Shown here: one piece after another, positions 1 through 8,673 of the stretch
Layout of the letters: each line of letters starts with the position of its first letter
Position numbering within the stretch: position 1 is the stretch's first letter
Source of the DNA: Bacteroides intestinalis
GTDB taxonomy: Bacteria; Bacteroidota; Bacteroidia; Bacteroidales; Bacteroidaceae
Reading direction: 5' to 3'
Length of the DNA stretch: 64,000 bases
Assembly: GCF_902364365.1 (NCBI RefSeq)
Contig: NZ_CABJDN010000010.1
Location: forward strand, 62,001 to 126,000
Translations under genes and position numbers: made by a program
The notes under the pieces: generated by a model
Database searches by the model: none
What the model saw: only the letters and a program-made list of their open reading frames with translations
Told to the model about the DNA's origin: nothing

Positions 1-2
1 GC

Positions 3-1733
3 ATTAATGGCCGTATAATGCGGTGGAGATATTTCGGAGAAGACGTTAAAGCCGTGACAATGGATGAGTTTTTGACAGCATTAACAGCTACAGTGAGAAT
101 GTTGATAAAAAATTGCGATTATAGCAATGATGCTATTGAATGCATGTTGGAAACAGCGACTGCTCCTGACTTGCCTACTCATCTTAGGAAAGAAGTCCAA
201 GATGCGATTTCTTCAAATATAGATTTTCTGAAAGGTAAAAATAAGTTCTGTGACAAAATAAGAGAAAAAATATATCATTTTGAAGAAGCCCGTGATTCAG
301 ATTGGTGTATAAGTGATGATGAGATGAACTGGCTAAAAAATCTCTTAGAAGCCATATTGCCAGATGATATTATTGAGGCTAACTTGTGGAAATTCAAGAT
401 TTTCTTGCCTGTACATGAACTGCATCGGAGAGAGGATGATATATGTAAGTGGACAGAAAAACAGTTGAATTTCAGAGTAACTGCCGTGAAAGAACTGTAC
501 AAGCAGATAGGATTCGATGGTTTAAGAAAGATTGCCGAGAAATCTGAAGACAAATATCAAACAGGTCTTGCATTTGCAAAATTCAAGACCACATACCCGA
601 TGGTTGATTTTGTTATAAACGAAGGTTTTGACAATCAACTTTTAGCAGGATTCTTTGTCTCTTTATTCAACACAAACAAGGAACGCTATTGGAAAGTGGT
701 GAGGAAATACAATAATCGGAATGATATTCTTATTAGCATCGGAACAAATGAAGAATTAACCAGATTTGTCGAAACTCTACCAGAAGAAGCTAAGGAAAAT
801 TATTGGAAGACCGTATCTGTTTGGTGCTATTCTGACGATACGCTGAACATAATGGTAGAACAACTGCTTAAAGTGGGTAGGTATGGCGATGTATTATCTT
901 TGCTACGTCATGTTAGTTATGGTGGGAAGGACATTCCTGTTGCACCAGCCTTTAATGCCTTACAAGGATGGTTGAACAATATTAAAACACCAGAATTGGA
1001 GCAGTACAAGCATGATGCAGAAGAAATACTGGAATATCTTGATAAAAATCCAAATGTCAAAGATGAACAAATAGTTAGTTTAGAACTTTTACTTAGCGAA
1101 ATTTTCCATCTGGATTCTGATTGTCTCCTGTATCATTCTATTTACACAGAGCCAAAAAGTTTGTTAGAACTAATATCATTTGCATACCGTGGAGATGAAG
1201 ATTTTGACGATAAGACTTATTCTGATTCAGAGAGAAACATCGGGTTGCTTTCACTGCGTTTTATCAAAGGCCATGTAAAAAGTTGCCCTGGATTGACAAA
1301 AAACGGGACATTAGATGAAGATGCTTTGATGAAATATGCCGATGAATTTATGTCTCTTGCAAAAAGAGAGAAGTATTTTCGTGCTGCAAAGATAGTGTTT
1401 GGTCAATTGTTAGGCAACATTCCTGACAGGGAAGACTACCCACAGGATGTTCTCTGTAAACTATTGACAAAATATAGTGAACATGGTCGTGACAAATCAA
1501 TCCTAAATTCTTTTCGATGCCAGTTCTTTAACAATCGTAGTATGACCTCACGTCTGCCCTACGATGGAGGACGAATTGAAAGGACACGAAGTGAGAAATA
1601 CAAGAAATATGCAGATAAGACACGCTACACGTACCCAGATGTCGCATCAATCTTCGACTCATTGAGCCGAGATCATGAATATGATGCACATCGTATGGAC
1701 AATCAAGCTGAATTGGCAAAAATTGGGTATTAA
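3..1733 (+). CDS. Unrecognised large protein, C-terminal part (5' end outside window)
   Basis: The reading frame is open from the first bases of the window; codons before the first ATG (position 18) are sense codons, so this is most likely the C-terminal part of a longer protein. About 575 residues are visible. They are rich in charged and aromatic residues and look helical, with no signal peptide or membrane segment, suggesting a cytoplasmic protein with helical-repeat character. I recognise no catalytic motif or family. The gene is visibly more A+T-rich than the PUL genes that follow. It ends about 230 bp before a tRNA-Met 3' fragment that looks like an integration scar, so it is probably the last cargo gene of an integrative element. 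Large helical proteins in such positions are often defence-related, but nothing in this sequence proves that role. Confidence 0.7.
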   Translation: MNGRIMRWRYFGEDVKAVTMDEFLTALTATVRMLIKNCDYSNDAIECMLETATAPDLPTHLRKEVQDAISSNIDFLKGKNKFCDKIREKIYHFEEARDSDWCISDDEMNWLKNLLEAILPDDIIEANLWKFKIFLPVHELHRREDDICKWTEKQLNFRVTAVKELYKQIGFDGLRKIAEKSEDKYQTGLAFAKFKTTYPMVDFVINEGFDNQLLAGFFVSLFNTNKERYWKVVRKYNNRNDILISIGTNEELTRFVETLPEEAKENYWKTVSVWCYSDDTLNIMVEQLLKVGRYGDVLSLLRHVSYGGKDIPVAPAFNALQGWLNNIKTPELEQYKHDAEEILEYLDKNPNVKDEQIVSLELLLSEIFHLDSDCLLYHSIYTEPKSLLELISFAYRGDEDFDDKTYSDSERNIGLLSLRFIKGHVKSCPGLTKNGTLDEDALMKYADEFMSLAKREKYFRAAKIVFGQLLGNIPDREDYPQDVLCKLLTKYSEHGRDKSILNSFRCQFFNNRSMTSRLPYDGGRIERTRSEKYKKYADKTRYTYPDVASIFDSLSRDHEYDAHRMDNQAELAKIGY

Positions 1734-1960
1734 AATATGAGGCGATATTTACATTGACTATTAATAAAAGTAATAGTACTGTATGCTTAATGGGTTCAAC
1801 GACAATATGCAATCTCTCAAATTCTGCGTAAACAATGCGTAAACAAACTATTTCAGTTAGGGATATTTAGTGAGTTTCATAGTGGATAGCAATTTTACAA
1901 CTTCCTGATATACAATCAAGATAAACCAAATAAGTTATCACAGAATATCATCTTATCGTT
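1734..1960. other. Intergenic stretch at presumed element end
   Basis: Non-coding, A+T-rich stretch between the last cargo gene and the tRNA remnant. It holds the tandem 11-bp repeat listed separately. I see no convincing terminator for the upstream gene and no promoter. Confidence 0.5.
1825..1846. repeat. Tandem 11-bp direct repeat (TGCGTAAACAA x2)
   Basis: TGCGTAAACAA occurs twice with no gap (1825-1835 and 1836-1846), about 115 bp inside the tRNA fragment. Short direct repeats near an att core are typical arm-type binding sites of tyrosine integrases. The repeat is directly visible; the role is inferred. Confidence 0.6.
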
Positions 1961-2002
1961 CTCATAATCTGGAGGTCCCTGGTTCAAGCCCAGGCTGGTC
2001 CA
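1961..2002 (+). other. tRNA-Met(CAT) 3' fragment, probable attachment site
   Basis: The sequence reads as the 3' half of a tRNA: anticodon loop CTCATAA (anticodon CAT at 1963-1965), 3' anticodon stem TCTGG, variable AGGTC, T-arm CCTGG-TTCAAGC-CCAGG (1978-1994), acceptor CTGGTCC (1995-2001) and discriminator A. The 5' half is missing: the bases before the loop (TCGTT) do not pair with TCTGG, and no GGACCAG acceptor strand lies within 90 bp upstream. A bare 3' half is what remains at one end of an element that integrated into a tRNA gene and restored the intact copy at its other end. It is therefore annotated as an att site, not a functional tRNA. Confidence 0.85.
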
Positions 2003-2007
2003 CGAAG

Positions 2008-2046
2008 AAAAAGGCTGATTCCTAAGGGAATACAGCCTTTTTCTTT
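2008..2046 (+). terminator. Terminator after the tRNA-Met fragment
   Basis: Arms AAAAAGGCTG (2008-2017) and CAGCCTTTTT (2033-2042) form a hairpin followed by T-rich sequence. This is presumably the original terminator of the tRNA-Met gene, left on this side by the integration. Confidence 0.75.
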
Positions 2047-2087
2047 ATGTGGAAGATATGACCTTCAGATTATGAATCTGATCCCCC

Positions 2088-2444
2088 TTATTCCAGATAC
2101 AGCGTTTCCACCTCCGTCACATTATCATGGAACCACTCATCCAATTTTGCCTCTACCTTATCCTTTATTTGGGGAGTGATATATTTCTTTACCTTTTTAT
2201 AAGCATAGACAGCAGCAAAACCTTTACCTACCATAAAGAGTTGTCCCAGAATATCCTCTATACTGGTAGGGAAGACGATGGCTACCAAAGCAAGCATTAT
2301 ATTGGTGCGCTCACTATCGGGAGTCGTATCAGCAGTCATTACATAATAGGCTGTAAGCACAGGACGACCTGTAGCACGGCCTGCTTTCTTTATATACTCT
2401 TCTACTTTTGTACGGATATCATCCATAGATAAATTTACTTTCAT
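2088..2444 (-). CDS. Small conserved protein, distantly DUF1232-like
   Basis: 118-residue protein with no signal peptide. Residues about 30-80 contain a hydrophobic stretch with prolines and acidic residues (TTPDSERTN, then ALVAIVFPTSIEDIL). This loosely matches the DUF1232/YkvA pattern, in which a hydrophobic helix is followed by a P-x-D-x-I-x-D type motif, but the aspartates are not all conserved, so I treat the match as weak. The C-terminal 40 residues are charged (KVKKYITPQIKDKV) and probably helical. It is the first gene on the chromosomal side of the att scar and is separated from the PUL to its right by 137 bp. Function unknown; membrane association is possible. Confidence 0.7.
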   Translation of the reverse strand: MKVNLSMDDIRTKVEEYIKKAGRATGRPVLTAYYVMTADTTPDSERTNIMLALVAIVFPTSIEDILGQLFMVGKGFAAVYAYKKVKKYITPQIKDKVEAKLDEWFHDNVTEVETLYLE

Positions 2445-2581
2445 AGCTCTTCTGTTTTTTATTTATCTATTAGACGCAAAAAGATGAAGTTTGGTTGCAG
2501 AAAAAACAGTTTTTTTTTCATATTTCTCCAATTCCAATATCTCGTTCTCAAATAAAACAGGCTGGATTACACTTCTAAGCC

Positions 2582-4387
2582 CTACTCCGAAATAGCATTA
2601 CCTTCCGTAATTCCACTATCATTATAGGTATCCACACAATAATAATACTTCACGCCTTTAGTGAGAATATGCAGCAAAAGTTCAGTGGTTTCATTTCCCT
2701 TCACCTGAATACATTGATTCAGGAAGTCGGGCTGATACCCAAAGCGAACCAAATAACCGTCGGCACCGGATACTTTATTCCAGGCAAGCGAGGCGTATCT
2801 TTCATCTTCCTGGTTTCTTTTCACAGAAAGTTCTTTCACCTGTCCGGGCTTATCCGAATAACCAGAACCGAATACCCGCAAATCCAACAGTGCAAATTTA
2901 CCTTCTTTGGGAGTATGCACATTCTCCACCTTCATATAAGAAGCCTCTACAGGTTCGGAGAGTTCCAGATATTCATGAGGAACCGCTGTTTTGTTTCCGG
3001 ACTTATCAGCAAGCAGCTTCCAGGTATGCCCATCGTTCGAAGTATACAGTTTATAGGCATGATAGTCTGTCTCTTTGGGAGCTTCCGGATTTATATCCTG
3101 TTCGGCAAAGTTGATCTGAACAGAATTAATCTGCACTTTCTTACCAAAGTTCATTACGAAATGCTCACCTGCATTACCGCTTTCTGCCGACCACCATGTC
3201 CTGACATTCTCATCCGCTGCTTTCTCCGGTTCAAAGCCCGGAAGCGAAGAAGAAGCCATACAAGCTTTATTGAAAGACTGGAGCATCCAGCCGAAAGCAG
3301 AGATATCCTGTGGCTCAAACTTCTTCTGAGGCAATAGCATCGGATAATCACCCAATACGGTATGAGTTCTCATCCGCCCTTTCGCATCAAATGATACCGG
3401 AAACAATCCGATTCTTCTCTCAAATTCATCGTGGTTACCAATCCACATGGAAGTTGCCTGCCACCAGTTACCATACTTATCTTTGAATACACAACTATGG
3501 CCTGCCCCACCAATAAAACCACCTACCTTCAACGAAACAGGATTGTAAGGCTGTTCAACAAAACCTCCATTCGCGCTGTCACTCTCCATAACGATATCGC
3601 AATACCAGTTACAAATGGTTCCCGGTGTGGCATATTGCAGGTAATACTTATCATTGTTCTTCACAATCCAGGCACCCTCAGGGCAAGGTATCTTCTCGAA
3701 CTTACCCATCCAGGCAGAAGCGTCTATTTCATCATACAGTTCTCTGCGCCCGAAGTGATAACCGGAAGTGCACTCTTTAACGTCCGTGATATATTCACGG
3801 AGCACCTTCTTCGTACCTTCTATTTCCTCAAAAGTCTCGGGATTCACTTCAAAGAAAGTGGTAGATTGTTCTGCACCCAGCCCATAATAGAAATAAAAGC
3901 GCCCATCATCAATAAACAGACAAGGATCGGCCATACGCCGTACCTCACCGCATTTTTCCCATTTCCCATTTTCCGGGTCAGCAGAACGAATCACGTCCAC
4001 TTTCTTCTTGGAACGGTCGCGGGTAAAGTTTATAAAATAGACATAATTATCATCCGCAGCTACAGCAGGTGCCACATAATGGTCAATATCAAGGGCAGAT
4101 GCATGTATCTCCGGATTAAAATAGACATCCTTCCATGTAATCAAGTCGTCGGATACACGATAACCGCCGATATCCATTGTAGTAAAGAGATAATATTTGT
4201 CTTTGAACAATACGATTACCGGATCGGCAGCCGTACGGGCTTTCTTCTCTCTCTTCTGGAAACATCCCCAGCCGTAATCCAGATTCATCGGATTACAAAA
4301 CGTAGTCTGCTGTTCCGTTACCTGTTTGTTCTCCGCACAGGAGAAGAGAAAAAAAGACACCAATAAGAGGGATAATTTATTTTTCAT
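2582..4387 (-). CDS. GH43-like lipoprotein with discoidin and FN3-like domains
   Basis: 601 residues with a lipoprotein signal (cysteine at residue 17). Residues about 30-360 form a GH43-type five-bladed propeller: candidate catalytic base D55 (AADPVIV), pKa-modulating D154 (MADPCLF) and acid E237 (CPEGAW). Residues about 370-520 look like an F5/8 type C (discoidin) domain, and the last 75 resemble fibronectin type III. The enzyme is probably an exo-acting arabinofuranosidase, xylosidase or galactosidase on the cell surface; GH43 subfamily and linkage cannot be set from sequence. GH117 has a similar fold and is a possible alternative. It is the last gene of the GH88-sulfatase-GH43 operon, 30 bp after the sulfatase. 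Confidence 0.85.
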   Translation of the reverse strand: MKNKLSLLLVSFFLFSCAENKQVTEQQTTFCNPMNLDYGWGCFQKREKKARTAADPVIVLFKDKYYLFTTMDIGGYRVSDDLITWKDVYFNPEIHASALDIDHYVAPAVAADDNYVYFINFTRDRSKKKVDVIRSADPENGKWEKCGEVRRMADPCLFIDDGRFYFYYGLGAEQSTTFFEVNPETFEEIEGTKKVLREYITDVKECTSGYHFGRRELYDEIDASAWMGKFEKIPCPEGAWIVKNNDKYYLQYATPGTICNWYCDIVMESDSANGGFVEQPYNPVSLKVGGFIGGAGHSCVFKDKYGNWWQATSMWIGNHDEFERRIGLFPVSFDAKGRMRTHTVLGDYPMLLPQKKFEPQDISAFGWMLQSFNKACMASSSLPGFEPEKAADENVRTWWSAESGNAGEHFVMNFGKKVQINSVQINFAEQDINPEAPKETDYHAYKLYTSNDGHTWKLLADKSGNKTAVPHEYLELSEPVEASYMKVENVHTPKEGKFALLDLRVFGSGYSDKPGQVKELSVKRNQEDERYASLAWNKVSGADGYLVRFGYQPDFLNQCIQVKGNETTELLLHILTKGVKYYYCVDTYNDSGITEGNAISE

Positions 4388-4417
4388 GCCAATACTGAGA
4401 TTAATAGAGCTTCCGGC

Positions 4418-5812
4418 TTATTTCTCTGCCGGAACCTGTTCTGTTATTTTTTTAATTTCCTTCATCAATAAACCGTGTAAGCGTTCTTTCTCTGCTACAT
4501 AAGCTAGATCAGCAACTTTATCGGACATTTCGCCAGGATCAGCCAGGATATCCATCAAAGACGCTTCCTTATCTCCACGCGTAAAGGCCGTATACTTATA
4601 ACGTCCGTCATTAATCTGATAGCCTGAACTAGACTCTACGATAATATATTCACGATCAATCTTATCCGTTTGCCCCGTCAGAACCGATTTCAGTGACTTG
4701 CCGGACAAGTTCTCTGGTACGGGAATTCCTACCAGGTCACATAGCGTAGGTACCAGATCAATTCCGCTAGTCAGGCTTTTTGAGTCTACAACTCCTTTCT
4801 TCACTCCCGGACCGGAAATAATAAGCGGTGTACGGGTAGCTTCTTCAAGCAAACGGCTTTTAAAAACAAGACCGTGCGACTGTCCCATCTCTCCATGATC
4901 TGAAGTAAAGACGACGATCGTATGATCTGCCAGACCAGAGTTTTCCAACGCAGTCAGGATACGTCCGATCTGTTGTTCCACATCTTCTACAAGCCGGCAG
5001 TACATCCAGCGATAAAAGTCCCACTGCCCTTCTGTCCAGTCACGGGAACCGGAACCGATTTCCTTCATTTCTGCATATGTCCCGTTAGGTTCCACATTGG
5101 CAGGTACCGGAGGTATCTGTGCACGATATTCTTCATCACTTAGTGTTTTACGCAAATCTATATACTTCTGCGTAGCAGCTATCTGATGAGGACGCAGTTC
5201 ATCGGGAAATCTCGGATCAAAACCTGCCCCATAACAAATATCATGAGGATTCATGAAAGAGAGGTATAGGAAAAAAGGGGCATCCTGAGCCGGATCATAA
5301 CCAGCAAAAAAGTTCTCGGCAAAATCGGCAGGACCCTCGTAATAATCCGTACCATTCTGGGTAAAACCATACTCCTCCATGTGAGTCCTTCCACAATAAA
5401 AGCCTGGGTAACCGGAATAGACTGTCTGATAGCCGGCATTACGGAAAAGATTCCCAACCGAACTTTCACGGGCAACAGGCAAGACCCTTAAAGTATCCGG
5501 CTTGGTAGAGTTATTTGTATAACCTATTTCACCGGCATAACGCCCCGTTGCCATTGCAAAACGTGACGGCATCGATACAGGATTTGCACAATAATTATGC
5601 TCAAACCTGACACCATTCTCTGCCAGACGGTCCAGTGAAGGGGTATTGACATAGCGATTGCCTGCGCAACTCAGCATATCATATCTCTGCTGGTCGGTCA
5701 TGATGAAAAGGACATTCAGCTTCTTTTCTTCAGCTTTCTGCACACAAGAGGAAGCAAACAATGAAATGCCACATCCATACAACACGACACTTGCTAATTT
5801 CTTCATAAGCAA
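4418..5812 (-). CDS. S1-family sulfatase lipoprotein, serine-type, lacking the GKxH motif
   Basis: 464 residues with a lipobox ending at C23. It is an alkaline-phosphatase-superfamily arylsulfatase: the N-terminal metal aspartate is D40 (IMTDQQ), the formylglycine motif is S80-M-P-S-R84 (serine-type, needing an anaerobic maturase encoded elsewhere), and a second metal site is D305/H306 (TSDHGEMG). Oddly, the region that normally reads GKWHLG reads YSGYPGFYCG (about residues 132-141), so the usual active-site Lys and His are absent. It may belong to a divergent sulfatase subfamily or use another residue. The start may be the ATG two codons downstream. It lies 19 bp after the GH88 fusion and would desulfate the oligosaccharides that the neighbouring enzymes handle. 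Confidence 0.88.
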   Translation of the reverse strand: MLMKKLASVVLYGCGISLFASSCVQKAEEKKLNVLFIMTDQQRYDMLSCAGNRYVNTPSLDRLAENGVRFEHNYCANPVSMPSRFAMATGRYAGEIGYTNNSTKPDTLRVLPVARESSVGNLFRNAGYQTVYSGYPGFYCGRTHMEEYGFTQNGTDYYEGPADFAENFFAGYDPAQDAPFFLYLSFMNPHDICYGAGFDPRFPDELRPHQIAATQKYIDLRKTLSDEEYRAQIPPVPANVEPNGTYAEMKEIGSGSRDWTEGQWDFYRWMYCRLVEDVEQQIGRILTALENSGLADHTIVVFTSDHGEMGQSHGLVFKSRLLEEATRTPLIISGPGVKKGVVDSKSLTSGIDLVPTLCDLVGIPVPENLSGKSLKSVLTGQTDKIDREYIIVESSSGYQINDGRYKYTAFTRGDKEASLMDILADPGEMSDKVADLAYVAEKERLHGLLMKEIKKITEQVPAEK

Positions 5813-5831
5813 TTCTTCTTAGAATTCATCC

Positions 5832-8216
5832 TTATTTCTTCAAAGCCTTGTCCACATCCAGATCGACGCCTGCCCATCCTTTCTTGCAAGTCCAGTCTGC
5901 TGCAGGCGAAGCCCAAAACTCATCTGATTCCGGTAAACCGAGGGCTACAAACACGGCAGAGCACAAGTACAAGCTACCTGTTGAAATATAACTCTCTCCA
6001 ATATGAGGCTGATAGCCGGCAAAGCCCACCCGCAGCCATCCTTCGGGGTTGAATGTTCCGGGAGCTTGTGTCTGCCGATTGATAATTGCTGTCAGTGCAC
6101 ATCTCACTTGTGCAGGTTTCACTCTTTCCGGAAGCAATTTCCGGTAAGCAACGTCGGACAAGGCATGGAAAGCTCCGAAGCGGTAAGCCAATGAACGACC
6201 CACTATCGGGAAAGTCCCTTCGGGAGAAATTATTCTTTCCTGTTGCTCTGCGTAGCGGGCATAGCGTTCGAGTTCAAGTTCGTAAGGTATGGCACCTTCT
6301 ATCTGGTATTTCTTCATCACACCCAGCACTTCCGCCATCATCGGGTGGATAACGAAACTATTGTAATAGTCCAGATGGAATTCGGCCCCGTCACCGTACC
6401 AACCATCTCCCTTATACCATTGTTCAAAGCGGTCACAGGCATATTTCACCCGGTCATACTCCCACTCGCCGGTAAATTCCTTTAAGGCAGCCTCCACCAT
6501 TGCCGAGAAAAACAGCCAATTGGTTTCGGAAGGTTTTATCACTCTCGATGATTTGAGCTCTTTGATTACCCGTTCCTGAGTGGTCTTATCCAGTTTATCC
6601 CACAGTTGTGTACGGGCTCTCAATAATCCGTGAGCCAGGAAAGCGGCATCCACCAAGGGTTGACGTCCGTTATTGAAGTTCAGGTAGTCGGGCGATTCCG
6701 GATCAACTCCATTGGCAATCGACTTTAAAGCCAGATCGATGTACCTGGCACGCAGTTTACCTTCTATCGTATTGTCGGGCCCCAGTTCCAGCCAAGCCGA
6801 AATTCCTGTAATCAGTCTGCCTAAAGCTTCCAGATGTGTCACTTCTCTTCTTTTCTGCATATCGGCGGCGATAGATTCAACCGGCATATTTTTACGAAGT
6901 TCACCTTTCGCCATATTCGCCAGCAACGGATAAGAGATACGATGGAGTGAACTCAACCAGGCGGAACGATCCGGATTTTCAGAGAAAGCCGTAATCGTCT
7001 CAACTACCGGACGCCCTTCCAACAAATTCTTATAGCGAAGCAAAGCCTCTACAAAATAATAATCGGCATACGTCAATGGAGCATCTATCTCATACTGCTT
7101 TGCCATGAAACCAGTGCAATGCTTAATGATAAAATGATTGTTATCGCCCACTTTCCTGGCACGATAGGCCGGAGAAGCCAACGACTTTATCTGCTGTTCA
7201 CCTATTGCAAGGAATTGCTTGCCCAGTTCGCCTTCTACATAAGTACTCAGCTCCACATAAGCCGAAGCCATAATGGCACCGGCCGAAGCATCTCTATCAG
7301 CTTTCGGAATGTCGGGAGCATCAAAGTCCCAGTAAGGGATTTTATCTTTAGGCAAACGCGGGTGATTCATAATGTACTTACCGACTTTAACAGCATGGTC
7401 CAGATACTCTTTCTTACCCGTCTGACGATACATCATGGTAAATCCATACAATCCCCATGCCTGTCCACGCGACCAGGCGGACTGGTCGTTTACCCCCTGA
7501 TGTGTCACCTGATTCAGCACCTTTCCTGTAATCGTATCATAGCTGACCACATGGCATGAACTGCCGTCCGGACGGAAATGATTGATCATTGTACGGTCGG
7601 CATGAGATTTTGCTTTATTATAGTAAGAATTATCTCCCGTCATGGATGAGGCTACCGTAAAAAGCTCCAGATTCATCATGTTATCAATGATTACGGAGAA
7701 CTGCCATTTCTTGCTGTTCCACGAGCGGGTGCAACCCGTCACCGGATGGAAGCGGGTGGATAAGGATTTGGCCGCAGTCTCTATCACTTCCCTGTAAGCT
7801 TCATTACGGGTAAGGCGGTAGCCATTGCCGAAACTGCAATTGATGATAAAACCAACATCGTGATTGCTGGTCGTATACTTCTGCTTTTCCACACGCGAAG
7901 TCATTTCTTCGGCGGCTGCCCTCACCTGCGGATCATTGCTATACTCATAACAATACCATAACGTACCGGGATAGAAACCACTTGTCCACCAACCAGAATC
8001 GCAGGTAATCATCTCTCCATCCTTCGCTGTTCTGGGCAATATGCCTTTCTGGTCTTTCATCTCACCGAACATGGACATTGACTGTCTGACAGAGAAGTCG
8101 AGCGCATCCTCAACAACCTTTTTCATACCTTTTGTCACTGCCGATGCCGAAGAGGTGAATCCTGCCAACAGAACCAAACCTATAACTAAAACTTTCTTTC
8201 CGTTTCTCATCATCAT
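5832..8216 (-). CDS. GH88 unsaturated uronyl hydrolase fused to DUF2264
   Basis: 794-residue secreted fusion with a signal peptide at the first 26 residues. Residues about 30-400 are GH88: D120 (NHDVGF) and D178 (IIDNMMNLELF) match the two catalytic aspartates of the family, with WSRGQAWGLYG further along. GH88 enzymes remove 4,5-unsaturated uronic acid from the non-reducing end of oligosaccharides released by polysaccharide lyases. Residues about 420-790 match DUF2264, a helical barrel-like domain whose activity I do not know. No lyase is encoded in this window. The gene has its own promoter and a leader of about 410 nt containing seven repeats, and it heads an operon with the sulfatase and GH43. 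Confidence 0.9.
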   Translation of the reverse strand: MMMRNGKKVLVIGLVLLAGFTSSASAVTKGMKKVVEDALDFSVRQSMSMFGEMKDQKGILPRTAKDGEMITCDSGWWTSGFYPGTLWYCYEYSNDPQVRAAAEEMTSRVEKQKYTTSNHDVGFIINCSFGNGYRLTRNEAYREVIETAAKSLSTRFHPVTGCTRSWNSKKWQFSVIIDNMMNLELFTVASSMTGDNSYYNKAKSHADRTMINHFRPDGSSCHVVSYDTITGKVLNQVTHQGVNDQSAWSRGQAWGLYGFTMMYRQTGKKEYLDHAVKVGKYIMNHPRLPKDKIPYWDFDAPDIPKADRDASAGAIMASAYVELSTYVEGELGKQFLAIGEQQIKSLASPAYRARKVGDNNHFIIKHCTGFMAKQYEIDAPLTYADYYFVEALLRYKNLLEGRPVVETITAFSENPDRSAWLSSLHRISYPLLANMAKGELRKNMPVESIAADMQKRREVTHLEALGRLITGISAWLELGPDNTIEGKLRARYIDLALKSIANGVDPESPDYLNFNNGRQPLVDAAFLAHGLLRARTQLWDKLDKTTQERVIKELKSSRVIKPSETNWLFFSAMVEAALKEFTGEWEYDRVKYACDRFEQWYKGDGWYGDGAEFHLDYYNSFVIHPMMAEVLGVMKKYQIEGAIPYELELERYARYAEQQERIISPEGTFPIVGRSLAYRFGAFHALSDVAYRKLLPERVKPAQVRCALTAIINRQTQAPGTFNPEGWLRVGFAGYQPHIGESYISTGSLYLCSAVFVALGLPESDEFWASPAADWTCKKGWAGVDLDVDKALKK

Positions 8217-8407
8217 CCTTTTAAAGGTTTATATTTATTTGTTTTATTTCTCATTAATATCGGTATTTCCCATTTGTCTTTACAAAAAGAGAGGAAAACA
8301 GGCTTTTGTCTTACTATGCATTTTATTCGGAAAGACAAAACAGGCCATCAGCGCCTCCCGTCTTTGAATATAAATGCGGCATATTGCATAATATACGTCC
8401 GTTATAC

Positions 8408-8546
8408 ATATTCTATGTACAGGAACTCTATATTCTGCAGATTGCATCTATAGTTCTGACGTATCAGATATATAGTTCCAACGCGTCAGATATATAGTTC
8501 CTGCACATTAGATATATAGTTTCTGTACCAAAGAAGCATATATTCT
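8408..8546. repeat. Seven degenerate direct repeats with about 22-bp period
   Basis: The core ATAKTTCT/ATAGTTCC recurs with its TTCT/TTCC at 8411, 8433, 8454, 8476, 8498, 8521 and 8543, i.e. spacings of 22, 21, 22, 22, 23 and 22 bp. The three central copies (from 8466, 8488 and 8510) share AGATATATAGTT exactly. On the minus strand the core reads GGAACTATATATCT. The array lies between the inferred transcription start and the GH88 gene, so it would be in the leader RNA as well as in DNA. Confidence 0.85.
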
Positions 8547-8596
8547 GCAAAAGCCTTATAGTCAAAGAGCCCGAACAAGCAATTTCCCGTTTTTTA

Positions 8597-8624
8597 GAGT
8601 TGTACGTATTTATATATCCAACTC
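8597..8624 (-). promoter_or_regulatory. Stem-loop at the 5' end of the GH88 leader
   Basis: GAGTTG (8624-8619 on the minus strand) pairs with CAACTC (8602-8597) around a 16-nt loop. It begins within a few bases of the transcription start expected from the promoter at 8665-8634, so it would cap the 5' end of the leader. Confidence 0.5.
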
Positions 8625-8633
8625 ATAATCTGA

Positions 8634-8665
8634 CAAATATAGATTTTCATTCGCGAATTTGCAAA
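8634..8665 (-). promoter_or_regulatory. Promoter of the GH88-sulfatase-GH43 operon
   Basis: On the minus strand, TTTG (8665-8662), a 20-bp spacer, then TATATTTG (8641-8634) match the Bacteroides -33/-7 consensus exactly. It implies a start near 8627 and a leader of about 410 nt. Confidence 0.75.
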
Positions 8666-8673
8666 CCTCCTCT

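Noticed and set aside
1961..2002. Functional tRNA-Met gene
   Set aside because: Only the 3' half is present; no matching 5' acceptor, D-arm or 5' anticodon stem is found upstream.
2490..2522. A/T-only hairpin near AAAAAAC-A-GTTTTTT as a terminator for PUL A
   Set aside because: The stem is almost only A-T pairs and overlaps the region upstream of the small DUF1232-like gene; too weak to call.
3431..4366. Plus-strand open frame antisense to the GH43 gene
   Set aside because: Complete overlap with a well-supported GH43; composition is that of a shadow frame.
8408..8546. CRISPR-like array
   Set aside because: The repeats are degenerate, the conserved core is only about 8-12 bp with no room for unique spacers, and no cas genes are present.
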